A stretch of 63,865 bases of DNA from Opitutaceae bacterium (GCA_030648295.1 JAUSID010000211.1:1-63865); one strand, 5' to 3'. Numbered from the stretch's first letter, positions 8,577 to 16,872 are shown. Notes: generated from the sequence alone by a model not told the origin. Numbers and translations: made by a program.

Positions 8577-9080
8577 TTATAGCGATCCGCAATTGCAGCC
8601 GCCACTCTCACCATCTCCACCCATGTGGGCGGCAGCTGGTTCGCCAACTGCAAGGCGATCAGCGAGCTCGCAAACGCCTGCATAATATTCGTCGCGCGTG
8701 ATGCCGAGCGCAGCGGCTCCAAACGCCTCCGCATCGTCGGCCGACGCAAACGCCCCGTAATTGACCGCCACGAGCTGATAGAGCACGAGCCACGCCACCC
8801 GATCCAGCTCGAGCATGTATACAGGATGCACATACAAGATGAATCCTGCCTCCGGGGTTTCCCCCTTTGCCATCGGATAGGCGAACTCGCCCGGCTGAAG
8901 GGACGAAGCATCAAACTGAATCTCACAAGGGTACCGCACCTGCGCCCGATCCTCCAGCAGCCGCTGCAACTCGGCCCACCCTAGTCGCGGGCCATATTTC
9001 GCGAAAAGCTCCGCTCCCTTGGCCGCGACATGCGCAGTGAGCGACTGCCTGGCGCCTTCGGCGGTAAGTTGGGTGGCCAT
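8577..9080 (-). CDS. Small protein of unknown function with C-terminal CxC tail
   Basis: 167 aa, soluble-looking, with no signal peptide or membrane helix. The C-terminus is GGDGESGGCNCGSL, a flexible glycine-rich tail ending in a CxC pair, and there are single cysteines at PCEIQF and GVCELAD. It is 20 bp downstream of the NrfD-cNMP gene on the same strand, so it is very probably the last gene of module A. I do not recognise the family. A CxC tail next to an iron-sulfur/haem complex could bind a metal or act as an assembly or maturation factor, but that is inference from position only. Confidence 0.6.
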   Translation of the reverse strand: MATQLTAEGARQSLTAHVAAKGAELFAKYGPRLGWAELQRLLEDRAQVRYPCEIQFDASSLQPGEFAYPMAKGETPEAGFILYVHPVYMLELDRVAWLVLYQLVAVNYGAFASADDAEAFGAAALGITRDEYYAGVCELADRLAVGEPAAAHMGGDGESGGCNCGSL

Positions 9081-9100
9081 GGGAGAAGGCAGATGCCGCG

Positions 9101-10864
9101 TTAACGCACGGCCGCCAACGGCGGACGCGGTGCGGGTGTCGTCAACAGCGTGTCACTTTCGGCGAATTCAGGATGGTCCTCGTTCGCCTTCGTCAGGCGA
9201 CCCTGGAGGATCGGCACCGCCATGCGGAGGAAAACGGTGTAACAAAGCAGCCCAAAGGCCCAGATGCCGAAACAGATCAGCGTCTCGTTCAACGAAGGAC
9301 TGTATTCCACGATCGCCCCGAGCGGAGTGGGGATGAAGCCCGGGATGACAAGGCCCATTCCTTTTTCAATCCAGATGCCGACGATGGAGAGCACGCACGC
9401 GACGTTCAACCAGCGCAGGCTCCGGCTCACCGGCAGTACCAGCAGCACCATGGCCGTGAGATTGAAGGCCACCGCCGTCCAGATCCACGGCACGAGCCCA
9501 TCGTAGCCGTGCAAGCCGAGGAAAAGGTAATGGGACGAGGCGACGTGGAGATTTCCGGAATAGAATTCCTTGAACACTTCGTTCAGGAGCAGAAACACAT
9601 TGATCAGCATCGACACCTGGACGATGCCGCGGAGGATGAGCAGTCCGCGGTCCGTGATCATGAGCCGCTCGGTCATGCGCGAACGGATGATGTCGTTCAT
9701 CCGCGGATTTCGCATCAGCATGCGCAACGCGTCGGCGGGCATGCGCAGCACCCGCGTGGGCTCCTGCGCGATGGCGGTCGCCACCCGCGGTGTACCCGTC
9801 AGCGCGGAAATTTCGCCGAATTGTTCGCCGGCCCCAACGGTTCGTGTGATGCGAACGCGGCCGCCCTCCTCACGTTTCACCACGACGCGTCCGCTGAGCA
9901 CAAAGAAAGCATCGTTATCCGTGGTGCCTTGTTGCAGCAGCACGTCGCCCTGATCGACCTCGCTTACCGTCGCGCCCGGCAGGCTGCTTAAACGGTCGAC
10001 AATCGGCACCGAGGCGAGCTCTGGCAGATGCTGCGCGAGCATTTCCATATCCTTGAGCGTGGCGTCGCGGCGCACCGCCATGCGCGGGGAAAGATTTCCG
10101 TTGCTTGATGTGGTGCCGGCGCCGGCCGGAACGGCGGTCACGCGTCGCACGATCTGCAATGCCAGGATGATGAGCGCGGGACCGGCGGTGAATGCCGAGG
10201 CGAGGAACCGGGGGCCAACGATGGCCGAGTTCCAGAACGGCCGGCCGCCGAGGCCGACATAAAGGAACGCGGTGACGGTGTGAATCGAGATTGCCCAGAC
10301 GATGGCGATGAAGACGAAGGGAATATAGAACCACTTCGCCGGCTTCCAGCCCTGGTAGCGGCAATACAACAGATATCCGCAGATATGTACATTTAGCAGG
10401 AGGTAACCGTTCAGGACAATTACGTCCCAACTCAACATCGATGCCGGGAAGTTCATTTCTCCGAGTCCGGGAATAAGATGCCAGAACCGGTCGGGCCGCC
10501 CCAGGTCAACCGTGACGAACGCCAGGCACATGATGATGGCCGCGACCGCGAGTAGTTCGCCGAAGATAACGAGGTCGTGCAATTCCTCCTTCTTATAAAT
10601 GTACACCGGTATGACCATCATCACGGCGGCCGCCGCCACGCCGACCAAAAACGTGAAGTTCGCGATGTATACCCCCCATGACACTTCATCGCTCATGCCG
10701 GTGACAATGAGCCCGTGCACGAGTTGCTTGCAGTAGGCGTTCAACCCCAGGAGTGTAATGGCCGTGAGTACAGCCATCCAGGCGTAATAACGCCAGTCGC
10801 CAACAAAGGCGATTCGCCCGCAGCGCCAGAGGAAACGAAGGTAATTGCGGGTCGCCAGGATCAT
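9101..10864 (-). CDS. NrfD-like membrane subunit with an inserted cyclic-nucleotide-binding domain (module A)
   Basis: 587 aa. Residues about 25-245 are hydrophobic helices of the NrfD/DsrP type (VSWGVYIANFTFLVGVAAAAVM and LGRPDRFWHL are characteristic). Residues about 275-400 are a soluble insert with the cAMP/cGMP-binding fold: QGDVLLQQGTTDNDAFFVLSGR, then the phosphate-binding cassette FGEISALTGTPRVAT (residues 349-363) with both the Glu (351) and Arg (360) that contact a cyclic nucleotide. Residues about 405-550 return to membrane helices (ILRGIVQVSMLINVFLLLNEV, FNLTAMVLLVLP). The two halves are one uninterrupted frame, overlapping the ferredoxin gene by 4 bp. The membrane part should exchange electrons with menaquinol. 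The insert suggests direct allosteric control of that activity by a cyclic nucleotide. I know of no characterised enzyme with this fusion. Confidence 0.85.
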   Translation of the reverse strand: MILATRNYLRFLWRCGRIAFVGDWRYYAWMAVLTAITLLGLNAYCKQLVHGLIVTGMSDEVSWGVYIANFTFLVGVAAAAVMMVIPVYIYKKEELHDLVIFGELLAVAAIIMCLAFVTVDLGRPDRFWHLIPGLGEMNFPASMLSWDVIVLNGYLLLNVHICGYLLYCRYQGWKPAKWFYIPFVFIAIVWAISIHTVTAFLYVGLGGRPFWNSAIVGPRFLASAFTAGPALIILALQIVRRVTAVPAGAGTTSSNGNLSPRMAVRRDATLKDMEMLAQHLPELASVPIVDRLSSLPGATVSEVDQGDVLLQQGTTDNDAFFVLSGRVVVKREEGGRVRITRTVGAGEQFGEISALTGTPRVATAIAQEPTRVLRMPADALRMLMRNPRMNDIIRSRMTERLMITDRGLLILRGIVQVSMLINVFLLLNEVFKEFYSGNLHVASSHYLFLGLHGYDGLVPWIWTAVAFNLTAMVLLVLPVSRSLRWLNVACVLSIVGIWIEKGMGLVIPGFIPTPLGAIVEYSPSLNETLICFGIWAFGLLCYTVFLRMAVPILQGRLTKANEDHPEFAESDTLLTTPAPRPPLAAVR

Positions 10865-11814
10865 TTTTCGAAATAGTAGAAGAATCGGGGCGAGGTCCCC
10901 ATTTCCTCCTTCAGCTGGATGAACACGCGCTTCTCCCTCAGGATGTAGGAAACCTCACTTTCGGGATCCAGGATGTTGCCGAACTTGCGCGCACCCACGG
11001 GACACACCTCGAGGCACGCCGGATAGCGGCCGGCGCGCGTGCGCTGGATGCAGAAATGGCATTTCTCCATCACGCCCTGCTTGCGCGGCCGGTTGCCGAG
11101 ATAGGACATGTTTGGATTGACCCGCTCCTTGGGCACCTCGGGCTTGGCGAAATTGAACCGGCGAGCCCAATACGGGCACGCGGCCTCGCAGTATCGGCAC
11201 CCGATGCACCAGTCGTAGTCGATGACCGTGATTCCATCGGACTCCTGCCAGGTCGCATTCACGGGACACACCTTGACGCAGGGAGGATTCTTGCACTGCT
11301 GGCATTGCACCGGCATGTAGAAGAACCCTTTTTCCGGCACCTGTTTCGTCGTGTAGTTGTGGTCGGCCTTCTCGACGTCGAGTGATCCGTGAGGCAGCTT
11401 CAGCACCCGAATATATTGAATCTCCGGCGAGCGCGACAGGTTGTTCTCGGCCACGCATGCATGTACACACTTCCGGCAGCCGATGCACCGCGTCAGATTC
11501 AAACAGTACACGAACTCGACGCCATCCATCGGCTTGAGATCACGCACATGCGGCCGGATGCCGTATTGGCGTTCGACGTCCCGTTCGATTCGCTTCAGCA
11601 CCTTCGCCATTTCGTCCGGGTTCAGCTCCTTGTAATACTTTTGGAGAAACTCCTCCGTCGAGGTGAAGTCGCCCAGTTCGCGCAGGGGCGAGAGGCTGGC
11701 CGCGAGCGCGGTGAGGCCCGAGAGCGCCGCGGTCGAGCGCAGAAAGGTCCGCCGCGTCATCGCGCGATCAGACGTCTTGTCGGGGTGAAATGAATCAGGA
11801 GGCAACGCGGCCAT
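10861..11814 (-). CDS. Tat-exported four-cluster ferredoxin subunit (module A)
   Basis: 317 aa from the ATG at 11814, 1 bp after the stop codon of the tetrahaem cytochrome gene. A second ATG at 11760 sits directly in front of the twin-arginine leader TRRTFLRSTAALSG. Four [4Fe-4S]-type cysteine groups are visible: CIGCRKCVHAC, CQQCKNPPCVKVC, CIGCRYCEAAC and CHFC...CLEVC. This is the DsrO/HmcB/CbcT type of periplasmic electron-transfer subunit. It has a helical insertion before the first cluster (about residues 35-75, YYKELNPDEMAKVLKRIERD) not present in the module B protein. It pairs with the downstream NrfD-cNMP protein (4-bp gene overlap) and the upstream tetrahaem cytochrome. Confidence 0.85.
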   Translation of the reverse strand: MAALPPDSFHPDKTSDRAMTRRTFLRSTAALSGLTALAASLSPLRELGDFTSTEEFLQKYYKELNPDEMAKVLKRIERDVERQYGIRPHVRDLKPMDGVEFVYCLNLTRCIGCRKCVHACVAENNLSRSPEIQYIRVLKLPHGSLDVEKADHNYTTKQVPEKGFFYMPVQCQQCKNPPCVKVCPVNATWQESDGITVIDYDWCIGCRYCEAACPYWARRFNFAKPEVPKERVNPNMSYLGNRPRKQGVMEKCHFCIQRTRAGRYPACLEVCPVGARKFGNILDPESEVSYILREKRVFIQLKEEMGTSPRFFYYFEK

Positions 11815-11815
11815 G

Positions 11816-12481
11816 TTAGTGCGCGGTGGGGGTGGGGCCGGTGGCGGGCTCGTGCAAGCCACGCGGTGGCGGGGCCGGGGCGCGCGTCGGAATCCGCGGT
11901 GAGTGAGGATCGTGGCAATTGGCGCAGTTCAGCCGCTGCAATTCACCGCGGCTGCGATCCCAGTACCCGCTGGTGCGGCCGTGCACGCCGGCTTCCCAGT
12001 CGCGGTAGGTCGGACCGTGACAGCTGCCGCACAACGCCGTGCTGTCCTGGAATTTCAACTCGCGGCCGTCCCGAGCCTGAAATGTGACGAGGTTCTGCTC
12101 GTTGTGGCAGTTGTAGCAGACGTTGTTCCGGTTGTGCGATCCGTGTCCCAGTTTGAGATTCGAATGCTCCTTCGGCAGGACGATATTGTGCTTCTCATCA
12201 TATTCGATCACCGGCGGCTTCTTCTTCTCATGGCATCCGTAACAATCGAAATCGGAGAGATCCTCCTTCGCCTTGGCCAGATCAGTGTAGGTTTGCCGCC
12301 ATGGCGCCGGGTCGAGGAACTGCACGTCCACGAGCGGTACTTTTGGCGTGGCAGCGGTCCGCCCCCATAAGTTGGCGACAAACAGCCCCGCCATGACGAG
12401 GAAGGTCGCGGACACCGCCGCGAGGATCCAGTTGGTCTGGATCCTCCCGGCACGCGTGGGAGGCTGGATGTCGCTATCCAT
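11816..12481 (-). CDS. Membrane-anchored tetrahaem cytochrome c (module A)
   Basis: 221 aa. A single N-terminal helix (NWILAAVSATFLVMAGLFVA) anchors a periplasmic domain with four CxxCH motifs: CYGCH, CYNCH, CGSCH and CANCH. The N-terminal WGR...FLDPAPW segment and the wide spacing of the haem motifs differ from the module B cytochrome, so the two are not simple copies. The C-terminus is a proline-rich tail. It lies 21 bp downstream of the monohaem cytochrome gene and 1 bp upstream of the ferredoxin gene, which supports one operon of cytochrome c, tetrahaem cytochrome, ferredoxin, NrfD-cNMP and the CxC protein. Confidence 0.8.
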   Translation of the reverse strand: MDSDIQPPTRAGRIQTNWILAAVSATFLVMAGLFVANLWGRTAATPKVPLVDVQFLDPAPWRQTYTDLAKAKEDLSDFDCYGCHEKKKPPVIEYDEKHNIVLPKEHSNLKLGHGSHNRNNVCYNCHNEQNLVTFQARDGRELKFQDSTALCGSCHGPTYRDWEAGVHGRTSGYWDRSRGELQRLNCANCHDPHSPRIPTRAPAPPPRGLHEPATGPTPTAH

Positions 12482-12502
12482 GGGTGGCGCGGAAATCCGC
12501 GT

Positions 12503-12841
12503 TTACTTCTTCAGGCTGCGCACATGGGCGCACAGGGCCTTGATCTCGGCGTCCGACAACCCCTCGATGGGCTTCATCGTCTGCTTGCCCTTTTCATCCT
12601 TCACCCCCTCCTTCATCGCCTTCAGTGCCTGCTCGTCGGTGAACTTTGCCTGGACCGCGGCATCAGTGAGGTCGCGGATGCCGAGTTTCTTGCCCATTTT
12701 CGTCTGCCCCTTGCCATCCTCACCGTGGCACTTCGCGCAATGCTCGCCCCAATTGGCGGCGACATCCGCGGCATAGGCGGACAGGGCAACGGTAAGCGGT
12801 GCCGTGGCAAGGATCAGGGCGGTAACAACGGATTTCTTCAT
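12503..12841 (-). CDS. Periplasmic monohaem cytochrome c (first gene of module A)
   Basis: 112 aa with a clear Sec signal (KKSVVTALILATAPLTVALSAYA), one CAKCH haem site and a downstream methionine (QTMKPI) suitable as the sixth ligand, as in class I cytochromes c such as c551/c552. It is closely similar over the whole mature part to the monohaem cytochrome at 17.1-17.5 kb (shared KMGKKL-IRDLTD and GVKD--GK--MKP blocks). Each copy is the first gene of one of the two operons that flank the two-component genes. It is probably the soluble electron carrier for the module. Confidence 0.85.
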   Translation of the reverse strand: MKKSVVTALILATAPLTVALSAYAADVAANWGEHCAKCHGEDGKGQTKMGKKLGIRDLTDAAVQAKFTDEQALKAMKEGVKDEKGKQTMKPIEGLSDAEIKALCAHVRSLKK

Positions 12842-12866
12842 GACAGGTTTAGTTAGGGTGAAATTG

Positions 12867-12885
12867 AGCCGCCAAAGAGGCGGCT
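12867..12885 (-). promoter_or_regulatory. Hairpin in the leader of the module A operon
   Basis: AGCCGCC-AAAGA-GGCGGCT is a perfect 7-bp inverted repeat with a 5-nt loop, 26-44 bp upstream of the ATG of the monohaem cytochrome gene. If transcription starts further upstream it would fold in the 5' untranslated RNA. There is no T-tract on the gene side, so a stabilising or regulatory leader structure is more likely than a terminator. Confidence 0.35.
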
Positions 12886-12936
12886 TCAGGTGACGCGTTG
12901 AGTATGGCCAACCGTCGGGAATGCACTACCGGCACG

Positions 12937-12987
12937 TTGCCGAAAGCTATGCATTTCTTGCGTTGACACTGCGTGCATTGCCGAAGG
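12937..12987. promoter_or_regulatory. Direct repeats TTGCCGAA(A/G)G in the divergent promoter region
   Basis: TTGCCGAAAG at 12937-12946 and TTGCCGAAGG at 12978-12987 are in the same orientation, 41 bp apart (about four helical turns), in the roughly 390-bp region between the module A operon and the sensor-kinase gene. Such phased direct repeats are what a dimeric activator can use. The repeat is seen directly and the function is inferred. Confidence 0.3.
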
Positions 12988-13130
12988 TTGCGTGTGATCG
13001 TCGCGGGCCATGAGTCCGCCCAGAGCAGACTGCTCTCTTCTTGTCATCCTTCGCGTCTCGACTCGGCCGCGAAATTGCGCACACTCGCCGGTGCGTCGGT
13101 TGCCACCCCAGCTATTCACGACCCAATTCG

Positions 13131-13145
13131 CGTTCTATATGAACG
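13131..13145. promoter_or_regulatory. 15-bp palindrome upstream of the sensor kinase
   Basis: CGTTC-TATAT-GAACG is symmetrical, 88 bp before the kinase ATG and followed by an AT-rich stretch. It may be an operator overlapping a promoter. The region 12842-13232 has no gene; besides this palindrome, the direct repeats and the leader hairpin I see no -24/-12 element on the minus strand. Confidence 0.3.
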
Positions 13146-13232
13146 TGGTCCGTCTGCGTATATTCCAATAATCAAACAGCCGCTCTGAGCTGTGCCGCCC
13201 GCGGGGCATTCACCCCGCCTCCAAACCACCCC

Positions 13233-15278
13233 ATGAACGCCCCGCGCCATTCCCTGATGGCGGAAAGGCGGTTGACCGCGAGCAATCTTCGCTGGCGTGG
13301 AGTTACTGCACCCCTGTTGGTCGCACTCGGAATCACCCTGCTGACTCTTTTCGCCTCTCAAGTGGCGGAGCAGGTGTGGCCCGATGCTTCCGGTGCGGTC
13401 CACCGGCTCGATCAAATGCGCGGACTTGCGAGTGCGCTGCTTGTCACCGCGGTGATCGGCTGGGTAATCATCCATACGTCGCCCGCGTTTCCCAATGCTG
13501 CACGTCCGGCGCAACCGTGGCCGCCGCTCGCACCGCCGACCGCGGAGGAACGCATCGCCACCTATGCGCGGTGGTTCATCGCCATGCGCTGGATCGCCGC
13601 GCTCCTCGCCGGAATGCTTGTATTAATCAGTGTGCAGTTGCTCGACTGGCTGCCGCTGGAAGTGTGGAAGCCGCTGGCGCAAACCGTGGTGGTGCTGGTC
13701 GGATGCAACCTGCTATATATATATCTGCTCCGGCACGGCCGCGGCATCGCCATGCTTTTGCTGGCGCAGGCCTACATCGATCTGCTGATTCTCACCGTCC
13801 TGCTGCACTATTCAGGCGGCATCGAGAACCCGCTCTCGATGATGATGATTTTTCACGTTATCATCGGCGGCATCCTGTTCTCCGGCCGCCAGTGTTATGG
13901 GCTGGCGGCCGCGGCGAGCGGCCTCTTTGCCCTGCTCGCATGGGCCGAGTGGGCCCATGCCATCGACCACTACACGCTGCAGCTCCTGCCGCACCTGGAA
14001 CACCACGGGCACGTGGTCCATCCCGCCCATGACAGCCTGTACGTCGTCAGTTGGGCCACGCTCCAGGCCGCGGTGCTGTTTCTCACCGCGTATTTCGTCA
14101 CGACACTCGCGCGACGGCTGCACGATAACGAGGTCCAGATCGTTGCGCTCGCCGACCATGCCGTGGCCGACCGTCAGCTGCTCGAGCGCGCGCTCGAGAC
14201 GACCGGCGCGGGTCTGCGTGTGCTGGGCCGCGACCTGCGGCCATATTGGAGCAGCAACCACTGGAACGAATGGTTTGTCTGTCAGGCCGGAGAGTTTTGC
14301 CCCGGTTGCGAGGTACTCCATCGCGATGATTCGCCCGCCCGACAGTGCCTGCAGGACGGCCGCGTACGTTTGACCGAGATCGTCCTGGAACCGTCCAACT
14401 CCCCGGCCCGGCTGCTGCCGTGCTGCGGCGCCCAGCGCGTATTTCAAGTCACCACCGCGCCGCTGCTCGATGCCGACCGCAAGGTCGCACAGATCGTCGA
14501 ACTCGCGCAGGACGTCACCGAACAGAAACAGGCGCAGGCCAGGATGCTCCAGGCGGGAAAACTCGCCGCGGTGGGCGAACTCGCGGGGCAGGTCGCACAC
14601 GAAGTGAACAACCCGATTTCAATCATCAGCGCCAAGGCGAGCCTGCTGCTCTCGAACCACGCGGGCGAGATGTCGCCCAAGATCGCGCAGGAGCTGGCGA
14701 AAATCACCGATCTCGCCACCCGCGTGGCCCGAATCGCGCAGGGGCTGCTTTCCTATTGCCGCCCGTCGGGCGCGATGCGCACCCGACTCGATCTGCGCGG
14801 GCCGATCCGAAAAGCCCTCGCGACCCTGGACGAGCAGGCCCGCCGAGAAGCCGTTCGCATCGAGGATCGGCTCCCCGACCAGATGCCGCCCGTAAAGGCC
14901 AATCCCCAGGAAATCGAGCAGCTGTTCTTCAACCTCTTTCTCAACGCCCTCGACGCCATGCCGAAGGGAGGATGGCTTGATGTATCAGTTCCGGCAGGAC
15001 AGCCGGTGCTGCCCGATGGCCGGCCGGCGGTGACCCTTGTGGTCGCCGACACGGGTTCCGGCATTCCGGACGAGATCCGCGAGCGCATCTTCGAACCTTT
15101 TTTCACGACCAAGAAGCAGGGGCGCGGTACCGGCCTCGGCCTGTCGATCTGCCTCGGGCTCGTCCGCAGCCACGGCGGTGAACTCGAGATTGAGAGCAAG
15201 GTCTGGCAGGGCACGCGCGTCACGATCAAGCTGCCCATCGATTCTGCGGTCGTGAAGGAGGACCACCGCCATGGCTAA
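13233..15278 (+). CDS. RegB-like membrane sensor histidine kinase with Cys-rich PAS domain
   Basis: 681 aa. It has about six or seven membrane helices (residues 25-295). The loop YSGGIENP (193-200) resembles the quinone-sensing G-G-x-x-N-P loop of RegB/PrrB kinases. A His-rich loop, LLPHLEHHGHVVHPAHDS (251-268), lies between the last helices. A PAS-like domain (about 310-430) carries six cysteines: 350, 356, 359, 372, 397 and 398 (CQAGEFCPGC, then RQC, then PCC). The transmitter has the H-box AHEVNNP with phospho-accepting His456, an N-box (NLFLNALDA), VVADTGSGIP and GTGLGLSI. It overlaps the NtrC-type regulator by 8 bp, so they form one two-component system. Likely signals are quinone redox state and/or a metal, haem or thiol redox event, given the genes on both sides. 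Confidence 0.85.
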   Translation: MNAPRHSLMAERRLTASNLRWRGVTAPLLVALGITLLTLFASQVAEQVWPDASGAVHRLDQMRGLASALLVTAVIGWVIIHTSPAFPNAARPAQPWPPLAPPTAEERIATYARWFIAMRWIAALLAGMLVLISVQLLDWLPLEVWKPLAQTVVVLVGCNLLYIYLLRHGRGIAMLLLAQAYIDLLILTVLLHYSGGIENPLSMMMIFHVIIGGILFSGRQCYGLAAAASGLFALLAWAEWAHAIDHYTLQLLPHLEHHGHVVHPAHDSLYVVSWATLQAAVLFLTAYFVTTLARRLHDNEVQIVALADHAVADRQLLERALETTGAGLRVLGRDLRPYWSSNHWNEWFVCQAGEFCPGCEVLHRDDSPARQCLQDGRVRLTEIVLEPSNSPARLLPCCGAQRVFQVTTAPLLDADRKVAQIVELAQDVTEQKQAQARMLQAGKLAAVGELAGQVAHEVNNPISIISAKASLLLSNHAGEMSPKIAQELAKITDLATRVARIAQGLLSYCRPSGAMRTRLDLRGPIRKALATLDEQARREAVRIEDRLPDQMPPVKANPQEIEQLFFNLFLNALDAMPKGGWLDVSVPAGQPVLPDGRPAVTLVVADTGSGIPDEIRERIFEPFFTTKKQGRGTGLGLSICLGLVRSHGGELEIESKVWQGTRVTIKLPIDSAVVKEDHRHG

Positions 15279-16683
15279 GGCGCGCATCCTCGTGGTGGAC
15301 GATGAGGAGGGCATGCTCGAGGTGGTCGCCGACACGCTTCAGCATTGCCCCGACACGGAAATCATTCTCGAGGCGCAAAGCGCCCGCGCCGCGGAACGCT
15401 TGGTGGCCGAAAGCTTCGATTTGCTCATCGCCGACATTCGGATGCCAACGGTGGACGGCGTGGAGTTGCTGCGGCTGGCGCGCGAGCACGATTCCAACCT
15501 CGCCGTGCTGATGCTGACCGCATACCCAACGGTGGAAACCGCGGTGGAGGCGATGCGGCTCGGTGCCGTCGATTACATCGTCAAGCCGTTCCAGCCCGAG
15601 GAACTGCTGGTGCTCGTCCGCCGGCTGCTCGAAAGCAAACACCTGCGCGACGAGAACCGGTTGTTGCGCCGTCAGGTGGAGCGGCCGTTCGCCTTTGGTG
15701 AACTCATCGGCCAAAGTCTCGCCATGCGCCAGGTGTTCGATCGCATCCAGCGCATTGCGAGCAGCGACGTTGACGTCCTGATCGTGGGCGAGACCGGCAC
15801 CGGCAAGGAACTTGTCGCACGGGCCATTCATCAACGCAGCCAGCGGCAAAACAACCCGTTCGTGCCGGTGGATTGCGGTGCGATTCCAAACGAGCTGATG
15901 GAAAGCGAATTCTTCGGCCACGAACGCGGCGCGTTCACGGGCGCGCAGACCCGCAGCCTCGGTTTGCTCGAGTTCGCCAACCGCGGGACGTTCTTCCTCG
16001 ACGAAATCGGCCAGTTGCCCCCGCGGCTCCAGGCCAAGCTGCTGCGCGTCCTCCAGGAGCGAAAAATCCGCCGGGTCGGCGGCATGAAGGAACTGGAGCT
16101 CGACGTCCGCATCGTCGCGGCCACGTCGCTCAACCTCGAGGAGGAGGTGCGAAAGGAACGGTTCCGGCTGGACCTCTACCACCGGATCCATGTGGCGAAA
16201 ATCGAACTGCCGTTGCTGCGCGAACGCATGGGCGACATTCCGCTGCTCGTGGACCATTTTCTCGCGCGACATGCAAAAGAGATGGGCAAGGGGTCCATCC
16301 AACTCGCGCCCGAGGTGATGGAAGTCCTGACTTGCTACTCCTGGCCGGGAAACGTGCGGGAGTTGCAAAACGTGATCAAACGGACGCTGGCCCTGACTCC
16401 GGGAAAGGTGATTACGCTCCACGACCTCCCGGATGAAATCGTCAGCCGCGCCGGCGAATCCGCGGGGGCAAACAGCGGCGGTTTTTTCGCCGCCCGCGAG
16501 CGCCGAATGACAACGTTTGAAGTCCAGTATTTTCGAGACCTGATGCAGGCATGCCATGGGGACGTGACCTGTGCCGCCCGGGAAGCCCAGTTGCCGCGCG
16601 GAACGCTATATCGGTTGCTCAAAAAACACGGACTCGATCCGGATGGTTTCCGAGGTGCCGCGGGCATCGATGCGCCGGGCTGA
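15271..16683 (+). CDS. NtrC-family sigma54-dependent response regulator
   Basis: 470 aa. The receiver domain (about 1-120) has the acidic pocket VDDEEG, the phospho-acceptor Asp55 in LLIADIRMP, and Lys106. The AAA+ domain has Walker A GETGTGKE (173-180), the sigma54-contact loop GAFTGA (220-225) and Walker B FLDEIG. The C-terminus has a Fis-type helix-turn-helix (CAAREAQLPRGTLYRLLKKHG). All parts needed to activate sigma54 promoters are present. The partner kinase is encoded immediately upstream. The two palindromes 45 and 170 bp downstream of its stop codon are the obvious candidate binding sites. Confidence 0.9.
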   Translation: MAKARILVVDDEEGMLEVVADTLQHCPDTEIILEAQSARAAERLVAESFDLLIADIRMPTVDGVELLRLAREHDSNLAVLMLTAYPTVETAVEAMRLGAVDYIVKPFQPEELLVLVRRLLESKHLRDENRLLRRQVERPFAFGELIGQSLAMRQVFDRIQRIASSDVDVLIVGETGTGKELVARAIHQRSQRQNNPFVPVDCGAIPNELMESEFFGHERGAFTGAQTRSLGLLEFANRGTFFLDEIGQLPPRLQAKLLRVLQERKIRRVGGMKELELDVRIVAATSLNLEEEVRKERFRLDLYHRIHVAKIELPLLRERMGDIPLLVDHFLARHAKEMGKGSIQLAPEVMEVLTCYSWPGNVRELQNVIKRTLALTPGKVITLHDLPDEIVSRAGESAGANSGGFFAARERRMTTFEVQYFRDLMQACHGDVTCAAREAQLPRGTLYRLLKKHGLDPDGFRGAAGIDAPG

Positions 16684-16727
16684 GGCGGCATCGCCAGCTG
16701 TATCATTCGCGTGAAATACGATGAACT

Positions 16728-16747
16728 CTGTCACGCGGATGTGACAG
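16728..16747. promoter_or_regulatory. Palindromic activator site 1 (CTGTCAC-N6-GTGACAG)
   Basis: Perfect 7+7 inverted repeat with a 6-bp spacer (GCGGAT), about 275 bp upstream of the -24 element at 17021. It is identical in both half-sites to site 2. Position and symmetry fit an upstream activating sequence for an NtrC-type dimer. Confidence 0.65.
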
Positions 16748-16852
16748 GCAGTAACGCGGTCGGCGAATCTACCGGCATCCCCAGCGTGTGAGCGGCGAGA
16801 CCGCGTCGGCTGATCCGGCGACCGAGCGTCCGGATCCAAGCCGGCGCTGATT

Positions 16853-16872
16853 CTGTCACGACAACGTGACAG
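16853..16872. promoter_or_regulatory. Palindromic activator site 2 (CTGTCAC-N6-GTGACAG)
   Basis: Second perfect copy, spacer GACAAC, 125 bp from site 1 (start to start) and about 150 bp upstream of the -24/-12 promoter, a typical enhancer distance for sigma54 activators. Elsewhere I noticed GTGACAG as single half-sites inside genes, but no other full palindrome. Confidence 0.65.

Noticed and set aside
12890-12912. TTGGCC...GC on the minus strand upstream of module A as a sigma54 promoter
   Set aside because: The GG-GC spacing is 11 bp instead of 10 and the -24 half lacks the CAC part of TGGCAC.
15226-16557. 443-codon open frame opposite the NtrC-type regulator
   Set aside because: No recognisable domain; the plus strand carries receiver, AAA+ and helix-turn-helix motifs in order.
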